Source: Zoogloeaceae bacterium (lineage in GTDB: Bacteria; Pseudomonadota; Gammaproteobacteria; Burkholderiales; Rhodocyclaceae). From it: a DNA stretch of 64,000 nt. Within the stretch, counting starts at the first letter, position 1. The number at the start of each line of letters is the position of its first letter. The DNA lies in assembly GCA_024235675.1 (NCBI GenBank), contig JACKLZ010000001.1, forward strand, positions 744,001 to 808,000. Reading direction: 5' to 3'. The notes below the pieces were generated by a model. It was not told the origin of the DNA and ran no database searches. It saw nothing but the letters and a program-made list of their open reading frames with translations. A program made the position numbers and the translations under genes. Shown here one piece after another: positions 56,804 through 64,000 of the stretch.

Positions 56804-59800
56804 TCAGCCACCCTCAAGAACGACCCGGTTGCGGCCGGCGGCTTTGGCCGCATACAGTGCGTTGTCGGCTTGCTTGAGCAGCGCGATCGAGTCGATGTCG
56901 ACCCCGGACGCCACGGCCACCCCGGCGGAGAACGTACAACGGGTAAAACGCCGCGAGCCGGCATGAAACACTTCGTCGGCAAAGTGCGCCTGCAGCGACC
57001 GCAAGCGCTCACTGATCGCGTCGCCCGACTGCTCGGGCATGATCACCACAAATTCTTCTCCGCCATAGCGGCACACGGTGTCACTGCTTCGGAACCAGCG
57101 ATTGAGCGCTTCGGCCATGCGCCGCAGCACCTCGTCACCCACATCGTGACCATAGGCGTCGTTGATGGCCTTGAAGTGGTCGAGGTCGATGACGGTGCAT
57201 CCGAGCAAACTGCCATTGCGCCGGGCGCGCTGGACCTCATGCGAAAGCGCCTCTTCCATGTAGCGCCGGTTATACAACTGGGTCAGCGGATCACGCACCA
57301 CCTGATCGCGCAGAATTTCGCGCAAATTCAGATTCGACAAGGCCAGATTCACGCTCTCGGCCACCGCCCCCAGCAAACGCCGGACGTTGCGCCGCTGCAC
57401 TTCGCTCGCAGTGCCATAGGCAAGCGTCACCAAGGCATGGGCGCGCCCCTGCATCATGAGCGGAATGCAGATGTAGGGGCCGATGCCGGGATCGACATGT
57501 GTGCACTTCACCAAGGCTTCGGCCGCCACGACTTCGTAGCTGCGCCCCTGGCGGACAGCCCAGCACTCATTGGGATGAACCAGGCTGGCCAGACCGGGCG
57601 CGTTGCCCCAGGTCACCCACTCCGATAGATGGCCGTCGCGCTGACCCGGCACATGCGCCACGATGCGCCCCGACGTTCCCGCAAAGATGCGGGCCATGGC
57701 CAGGCGCACGACCTCGGCCGCCTCGTTCCGGTCGTTGCAGGCCATCAACTGCTCGTTGATGCGGTTGAGCTCCGTGAGCTCGCCGTCACGTCGCTCCAGC
57801 GCGCCCACCATATCCTGAAGCTGCTCATTGAACTGCCGTGCCTGCTCGGCCGACGCCACGCGATCGGTGATGTCGCGCAACAGGCCGACAAATACCTTGC
57901 GATCGGCGAGCACCAGCTCAGACACCGTGAGCTCGACCGGAAAACGGCTCCCGTTCTTCTTCAAGCCTTCAACGCTGCGATGAAAACCGATGGTGCGCTT
58001 GCGCCCGGTGCGCCGATAGGCTTCAAGATAGCCGTCGTGCTCGCTCTGGAAAGGCTCCGGCATCAGCATGCTGACGTTCCGACCCACCAGGTCCTCGGGC
58101 GCCCAGCCAAAGATGCCCGTGATCGCGGGATTGACCGAATCGATCGTGCCCAATTCATCGATGATCACGATGCCATCGACCACCGCCTGAAAAACCCCAC
58201 TCATACGGGCGTCGCTTTGACGCAAGGTGGCTTCGACGCGCCGGCGCTCTTCGATCTCTCGGGTCAGCCGGGCGGTGGCTTCGTCAATCTGGCGGGCCAC
58301 CTCCACGCGCTGTCCGCTCACGGTCAGCAAAAAGCCATGCAGCAGCGCAAACAATACGGCGCTACCAACCATCGAAATCCACAACAGGGGGACACCACCT
58401 GTCGCCTCGAAGGCGGCGTCGGACACCATGCGCAGCTGCCATATCCGGTCACCGACCGGGAACGTCTCCGTCATGGCAAAACGAACACCCGAAACAGTTT
58501 CGGTGCTCGGATACAGCCGGGCATGACTTTCGCCATCGCTTGCGTCAGCCAAGGAGACGAACAAGCCCGCCAGATCGAAATCGGCGACGACTGAAGCCAT
58601 CAGGGGCGCCAGCCGCAGCACGCCCAGGGTCAAGCCACCCAAACCGGCGCCGCCCGTCCCGCCTGGATCACGATACACCGGCGACAACAGCGCCAGCGAG
58701 GTGCCCGCGGACCGCGCTTGCGCACCCGACATCGACCGGAAAATCGGGCTCACCGTTCTGACGCCCGTCTCCAGCGTGTGCGTGATGGCCTGCATCGCAT
58801 CGGGGCTCGACGCCAGATCGACACCAAGACGATAGGGGCTGACCTGTCGGGGTACGGAGAAGAACACCGGATAGTGCAAATCGCGGGTTTTGGCCGGGCT
58901 CAGACCCCCCCCGCCGCCAAGGTCCCGAAAAACAAACCCCTCCAGCCCATCCGCACCGGCGAGCGCCTCGTAAGTGCTCCGCTCCCGGCCAGCCACCTGT
59001 GGCACCCACTGCACCGCAACCAAGCCAGGCGCACGTTGCAGCGACGCCTCGACCAGGCGGTGAAAGGCACGCCGCGTCGGTATCGCATCGGATTCAAAAA
59101 GGCGATCCACGCCATCGAGTGCCGCCATGACGCCACCCAGGCGGTCTTCAAACCGATGGCTGATGGCCGCGCCCACGGCCTCAAAACGCGCTGCATGGCG
59201 CTCCTGCTCAACATCAAAGGCCACCCGATACAGCGCCAATGCCGCCAGCAACACCGCACCGGCGGGCACCACGAGCGAACTCAGACGCGTCCGCCACAAG
59301 GGATCGCGATACCAGCACACGGTCAGCAAAACCGGTAACAAGGCGACCACCGCGATCACCTGCGATAGCCAGGCCGCAGCAAACGCCGCAGCAGGGCTGA
59401 CAAACAGCGGAAAATCGCCCCAATTGCGCAGAAGCAGACGGAGTGCAGCCCACGGCAAGGCCGCCACGACACCGGCAAAAAGAAACAGGCGCAAGGCATC
59501 GAAAACATGGGTCAGACGCTTCCAGCCAGGTACAAAGCGCCGGGTCAGCGTGGCGCCGAGCAGCGCCTGAAGGTTCGCGCCGATCACCCCGATCAGTGCG
59601 CCCGTGAAAACGTCCGGCCGAGGCAGCGAGGCCAGCAGAGGATCGCTGATCATGCCGAAAAAAAACGCCCCGAACGACACACCGATCAGCGCCCAGGGGC
59701 CGCAGGCCAGCCAGCCGAGCAGCGCCACGACCGCGGGGATGGCAATCGTCACCTCCCCCGCCACCGGCCCGGGAAACATGCTCGCCAAAACCCCGGCCAA

Positions 59801-59851
59801 CGCATAGACCAGGGCCAACACCGGCTGTCGAATCCACTGAGACTCGATCAC
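56804..59851 (-). CDS. Diguanylate cyclase with MASE1-like, CHASE, PAS and GAF domains
   Basis: 1015 residues. About eight N-terminal membrane segments (1-210, MASE1-like), a CHASE-like extracytoplasmic domain (about 225-490, followed by a membrane helix), coiled coil, PAS (about 555-670), GAF (about 690-840), and GGDEF with active site GGEEF at 930-934. The inhibitory I-site RSSD (921-924) is exactly 5 residues before it, so product feedback is expected. Makes c-di-GMP at the inner membrane; no EAL domain follows. Confidence 0.93.
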   Translation of the reverse strand: MIESQWIRQPVLALVYALAGVLASMFPGPVAGEVTIAIPAVVALLGWLACGPWALIGVSFGAFFFGMISDPLLASLPRPDVFTGALIGVIGANLQALLGATLTRRFVPGWKRLTHVFDALRLFLFAGVVAALPWAALRLLLRNWGDFPLFVSPAAAFAAAWLSQVIAVVALLPVLLTVCWYRDPLWRTRLSSLVVPAGAVLLAALALYRVAFDVEQERHAARFEAVGAAISHRFEDRLGGVMAALDGVDRLFESDAIPTRRAFHRLVEASLQRAPGLVAVQWVPQVAGRERSTYEALAGADGLEGFVFRDLGGGGGLSPAKTRDLHYPVFFSVPRQVSPYRLGVDLASSPDAMQAITHTLETGVRTVSPIFRSMSGAQARSAGTSLALLSPVYRDPGGTGGAGLGGLTLGVLRLAPLMASVVADFDLAGLFVSLADASDGESHARLYPSTETVSGVRFAMTETFPVGDRIWQLRMVSDAAFEATGGVPLLWISMVGSAVLFALLHGFLLTVSGQRVEVARQIDEATARLTREIEERRRVEATLRQSDARMSGVFQAVVDGIVIIDELGTIDSVNPAITGIFGWAPEDLVGRNVSMLMPEPFQSEHDGYLEAYRRTGRKRTIGFHRSVEGLKKNGSRFPVELTVSELVLADRKVFVGLLRDITDRVASAEQARQFNEQLQDMVGALERRDGELTELNRINEQLMACNDRNEAAEVVRLAMARIFAGTSGRIVAHVPGQRDGHLSEWVTWGNAPGLASLVHPNECWAVRQGRSYEVVAAEALVKCTHVDPGIGPYICIPLMMQGRAHALVTLAYGTASEVQRRNVRRLLGAVAESVNLALSNLNLREILRDQVVRDPLTQLYNRRYMEEALSHEVQRARRNGSLLGCTVIDLDHFKAINDAYGHDVGDEVLRRMAEALNRWFRSSDTVCRYGGEEFVVIMPEQSGDAISERLRSLQAHFADEVFHAGSRRFTRCTFSAGVAVASGVDIDSIALLKQADNALYAAKAAGRNRVVLEGG

Positions 59852-59940
59852 TGACCCTCCCTGGCAGTGCGCTCCCGAATCGATTCTATAACCAAAACAG
59901 CCCGCATTCGCACTGCATTCGCGAGCCGAATGACTTCTCG

Positions 59941-60867
59941 CTAGGGCACAAAGGGGATATCGATCTCATCGCTGCGCCGGACATTGGCTGTCATGGCACG
60001 GCACAAGGCCAGAAACTCACGCATGCCGGCGCTCTGGTATTTCTGCCGGTGCCACACGAACTGAAAGCTGCGCAGCAGATCCAGACCCGGCACCGAGAGC
60101 GGCACCAGTGAGCCCCGGCGGAAGGCATCGCGCAAGGCCAGCCGCGACAAACACCCCACACCAAGCCCAAACTCCACCGCCCGTTTGATCGCCTCCGTAT
60201 GCTCCAGCGACAAGCGCACTCGCGGCGAATGCGACGCGCGGCGGAAGGCCTGCTCGAAGGTCGCACGCGTGCCGCTGCCCGCCTCGCGCACAATCCATTC
60301 CACATCCCGCAAGTCGTCTACGCTCAGATCGCCCCGCCCCGCCAGCGGATGTGTCGGCGCACAGAACACCGCCAGTTCGTCGGCGACCCAGGTTTCCACT
60401 TCAAGGTCCGGATGGCTGCACGTCCCCTCGATCAATCCCAGATCCAGTTCAAACGCCGCCAGACGCTCAATGATCGAAGCGGTGTTGTGAACCTTCAGAT
60501 CCACCCGGCTGTCCGGATGGATCTGTAAGAAACGGGCCACCAGCAACGTCGCAAGATAGTTCCCAATGGTCAGCGTCGCACCGATGCGCAGGCGGCCGTA
60601 ACCTGCCCGCCCCGCCAGCGCGTCTTCAATCGCCTGGCTCCGGTCGAGCAGATCGGCCACCTGCGGCAGCAACTGCTCGCCCATGGTGTTGAGCCGCAGC
60701 ACCCGGCCCACCCGGTCGAACAGCAAGGTATCGAACTGGCGTTCCAGCTCACCCAAGGCCGAGCTGACCGCCGACTGCGACATGGCTAGCCGATCGGCCG
60801 CGCGCGACACGCTGTCGGCCCGAGCGACTTCGAGAAACACCTGCAACTGACGAAGCGTGATTTTCAT
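59941..60867 (-). CDS. LysR family regulator, FinR-like
   Basis: 308 residues with N-terminal HTH (MSQSAVSSALGELERQF) and a C-terminal effector domain of the YeiE/CysB-like type. Divergent from fpr, the same arrangement as finR-fpr in Pseudomonas, where FinR activates ferredoxin-NADP reductase under redox stress. The role here is inferred from that synteny. Confidence 0.88.
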   Translation of the reverse strand: MKITLRQLQVFLEVARADSVSRAADRLAMSQSAVSSALGELERQFDTLLFDRVGRVLRLNTMGEQLLPQVADLLDRSQAIEDALAGRAGYGRLRIGATLTIGNYLATLLVARFLQIHPDSRVDLKVHNTASIIERLAAFELDLGLIEGTCSHPDLEVETWVADELAVFCAPTHPLAGRGDLSVDDLRDVEWIVREAGSGTRATFEQAFRRASHSPRVRLSLEHTEAIKRAVEFGLGVGCLSRLALRDAFRRGSLVPLSVPGLDLLRSFQFVWHRQKYQSAGMREFLALCRAMTANVRRSDEIDIPFVP

Positions 60868-60905
60868 ATCGACTCAATCGAACGTATTTATCAAAATTAT
60901 TCGCT

Positions 60906-60918
60906 TTATCGAACATAA
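60906..60918. promoter_or_regulatory. LysR-type box between the FinR-like gene and fpr
   Basis: TTAT-CGAAC-ATAA, a T-N11-A palindrome in the 98-nt divergent region; a second ATCGAAC lies about 30 nt to the left, so two half-sites may be present. Confidence 0.5.
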
Positions 60919-60965
60919 ACGCCACCGTAAAGTCACATCAACCCAACCTGTATGGAGTTCAGAAC

Positions 60966-61742
60966 ATGAGCAACCTGGCCACCGAACGCGTCCTCAGCGT
61001 CCATCACTGGAACGAGAACCTGTTCAGCTTCCGCACCACCCGCGACCGCGGCCTGCGTTTCGAGAACGGCCAGTTCGTCATGATCGGCCTCGAAACCGAG
61101 TCACGCCCGCTGATCCGCGCCTACAGCATCGCCAGCCCCAACTACGAAGAGCACCTCGAGTTCTTCAGCATCAAGGTGCAGAACGGCCCGCTCACCTCGC
61201 GCCTGCAACACCTGCAGCCCGGCGACCCCATCGTGGTCAGCCGCAAGCCCACCGGCACCCTGGTGCTGCGCGACCTGCGCCCGGGGCGCAACCTGTATCT
61301 GCTGTCCACCGGTACCGGCCTGGCGCCCTTCATGAGCGTGATCCAGGACCCGGAAACCTACGAGCGCTTCGAGAAGGTCGTGCTGCTTCACGGCGTGCGC
61401 TGGACCTCGGAACTGGCCTACAGCGAGTTCATCGAGCAAACCCTGCCGGCCAACGAGTTCATCGGCGACGCGGTGCGCGAGCAACTGGTGTACTACCCCA
61501 CCGTCACCCGCGAGCCCTTCCGCAACACCGGCCGCATCACCGAGGTCATCCCCTCCGGCAAGCTCTTCGCCGACACCGGCCTGCCGGTCATCGACCCGGC
61601 CCTCGACCGCGCCATGATCTGCGGCAGCCCCGCCATGCTCGACGACTGCAGCAAAATGCTCGACGGCATGGGCTTCGAGATCTCGGCACGCACGGGCGAG
61701 ACCGGCGACTATGTAATTGAACGGGCGTTTGTGGAGAAGTAA
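60966..61742 (+). CDS. fpr: Ferredoxin-NADP(+) reductase
   Basis: 258 residues of the bacterial (class I) FNR type. FAD-binding RAYSIASPNYEEHLEFF, GPLTSRL, NADP-binding STGTGLAPF, CGSPAMLDD and the aromatic-ended C-terminus YVIERAFVEK. Supplies reduced ferredoxin/flavodoxin or NADPH balance, with a role in oxidative defence. GGAG lies shortly before the ATG. Divergent from the FinR-like regulator. Confidence 0.96.
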   Translation: MSNLATERVLSVHHWNENLFSFRTTRDRGLRFENGQFVMIGLETESRPLIRAYSIASPNYEEHLEFFSIKVQNGPLTSRLQHLQPGDPIVVSRKPTGTLVLRDLRPGRNLYLLSTGTGLAPFMSVIQDPETYERFEKVVLLHGVRWTSELAYSEFIEQTLPANEFIGDAVREQLVYYPTVTREPFRNTGRITEVIPSGKLFADTGLPVIDPALDRAMICGSPAMLDDCSKMLDGMGFEISARTGETGDYVIERAFVEK

Positions 61743-61800
61743 ACGACGCGGCCGCGATATCCGGAACAGTCCGGACACCGCGGCCGCGTCACAGCGATTC

Positions 61801-61893
61801 GTAGCCCGGATGCAGCGAAGCGCAATCCGGGAACGGTGCCTCATTCAAGCGCGGCCCCCGGATTCCGGCCCTTCAGGCCTGCATCCGGGCGAC
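61801..61893. repeat. Second REP-type inverted pair
   Basis: Copy 1 (61801-61831) starts with GTAG and forms CCCGGAT...ATCCGGG around a GCGAAGC core; an inverted, diverged copy lies at 61855-61893 (CCGGATTCC ... GCATCCGGGCGAC) whose tetranucleotide reads GTCG instead of GTAG. Same architecture as the element at 46090. Lies between fpr and hepT. Confidence 0.75.
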
Positions 61894-61903
61894 GCGTGCT
61901 ATC

Positions 61904-62251
61904 TCAGGCCGCCACGATTTTCTTCAATTGCTGCAACAGCGTCGGCACTTCGTCCTGAATGATGCTCCACAGCGTGTCCTCATCGATGCCCAGATAACCG
62001 TGGATCAATCGATTGCGGGTAGCGATGATCATGCGCCACGGAATCTCCGGGTGCGCAGCACGAACCGCATCGGGAATATGCGTTGCTGCCTCGCCGATCA
62101 GTTCGAGATTACGCAAAGTGGCATCGTAGGCCAGAGAGCTCGCGGCAAACGTCGCCTGATCAAAGCCGTCCGTATAGGCCAGCACCTTCTCGGCAAAGCC
62201 CGTCATGTCATTCAGATAGAAGCGCCATTCGCGCACCGGCGATTCAGACAT
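61904..62251 (-). CDS. hepT: HepT-like ribonuclease toxin
   Basis: 115 residues from the ATG at 62251. HEPN fold with the catalytic R79-X4-H84-X-Y86 motif (RNRLIHGY) intact. An all-helical RNase toxin held inactive by the MntA partner, which AMPylates its Tyr. It overlaps mntA by 8 nt. Complete, not a remnant. Confidence 0.93.
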   Translation of the reverse strand: MSESPVREWRFYLNDMTGFAEKVLAYTDGFDQATFAASSLAYDATLRNLELIGEAATHIPDAVRAAHPEIPWRMIIATRNRLIHGYLGIDEDTLWSIIQDEVPTLLQQLKKIVAA

Positions 62252-62534
62252 CCACCCGCTCCTGCTCCACAAAGGGCCGCAGCTCGGGCCGCAAGGCCTT
62301 TTCGGTGACCAGGTCGACCGGGCAGCCCAGCAAATCCTCAAGATAGAACTGGACGCCGAAATAGCGCTTGGAGGTTGCCGGGCCATCGAAGGCAACGAGG
62401 ATGTCGACGTCGCTCTTATCGGTGGCCGCATCCCGCGCCGTCGAGCCAAACAAAGACAACCGCGTCACCCCGAACCGGCGCTGCAGCTCTGCCTTGCTAC
62501 GGGTCAGTTGGTCGATTGCACTTTGCCGATTCAC
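62244..62534 (-). CDS. mntA: MntA-like minimal nucleotidyltransferase antitoxin
   Basis: 96 residues with the GSX10DXD motif: G30-S31 and D42-V-D44. Transfers AMP to the HepT toxin and neutralises it. First gene of the pair and overlapping hepT, the standard order. Flanked by a REP-type element and radA, so it is an accessory insertion in a core context. Confidence 0.93.
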   Translation of the reverse strand: MNRQSAIDQLTRSKAELQRRFGVTRLSLFGSTARDAATDKSDVDILVAFDGPATSKRYFGVQFYLEDLLGCPVDLVTEKALRPELRPFVEQERVDV

Positions 62535-62644
62535 CGCATCGCTCCTGTTATCAGTCCTGTAAGCATACGACGCTTCATTGAATGATGGCCGCCCGAAACC
62601 ACCTTCAGCAGCTCAAACAACCCCTATCGGGGCGAGGTACACGC

Positions 62645-64000
<1,356 letters not shown>

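Overview
The window reads as a high-GC chromosomal segment of a betaproteobacterium, most likely Rhodocyclales (Azoarcus/Thauera/Denitromonas-like). This is inferred from gene content and codon use: a phasin, an ETF/acyl-CoA dehydrogenase cluster, the rimP-nusA-infB-rbfA-truB-rpsO-pnp block, a gcvT-gcvH-gcvP operon behind a glycine riboswitch, and C/G-ending codons. No rRNA, CRISPR array, integrase or transposase was seen. Most of the window is core chromosome; accessory material is concentrated between about 51.1 and 53.0 kb and near 61.8-62.5 kb.

Layout. 1-3.1 kb: clpB (3' part lies outside) with a sigma-32 type promoter, divergent from a phasin gene. 3.2-5.6 kb: molybdenum cofactor operon mobB-moeA-moaD-moaE. 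5.8-14.2 kb: fatty/aromatic acyl-CoA module on the minus strand (acyl-CoA ligase, etfB, etfA, acyl-CoA dehydrogenase, ETF:quinone oxidoreductase, then an NCS2-type permease). It is divergent from a hybrid histidine kinase and an OmpR-type regulator (14.4-17.3 kb). 17.3-20.1 kb: a methyltransferase and three poorly known genes. 20.1-23.9 kb: a RavA-like AAA ATPase, a VWA protein and a DUF364-type protein in one operon. 24.0-24.4 kb: tRNA-Pro, tRNA-Arg and tRNA-His, divergent from dksA.

25.0-33.9 kb: translation/transcription block rimP-nusA-infB-rbfA-truB-rpsO-pnp, with a promoter, 5' hairpin and terminator-like hairpin before rimP. 33.9-41.2 kb: one long minus-strand operon (alpha/beta hydrolase, PHP phosphatase, YciO/Sua5, M50 protease, trpS, scpA, scpB, rluB); RluB carries a 3 x 45-residue Gly/Arg-rich repeat. 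41.2-46.0 kb: tandem glycine riboswitch, terminator, gcvT, gcvH, gcvP. 46.1-51.1 kb: REP-like palindrome, katG, a hydrolase, a glyoxalase-family protein and a LysR regulator.

51.1-52.9 kb: an AT-rich two-gene island encoding an RNase H/RuvC-like (DUF3010-like) protein and a Ser/Thr protein kinase with a 1-base overlap. This is the best candidate for an undescribed system. 53-56.8 kb: CadR-like MerR regulator with its operator and a short CDF transporter, an SDR protein lacking the catalytic Tyr, small hypotheticals and a prolyl aminopeptidase. 56.8-64 kb: a MASE1/CHASE/PAS/GAF/GGDEF diguanylate cyclase, a FinR-like LysR divergent from fpr, a second REP-like element, a HepT/MntA toxin-antitoxin pair and radA (5' end cut by the window edge).

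Start codons were chosen from ribosome-binding sites, family length and overlap with neighbours. Functional calls rest on motifs and recall of families; no database search was run.
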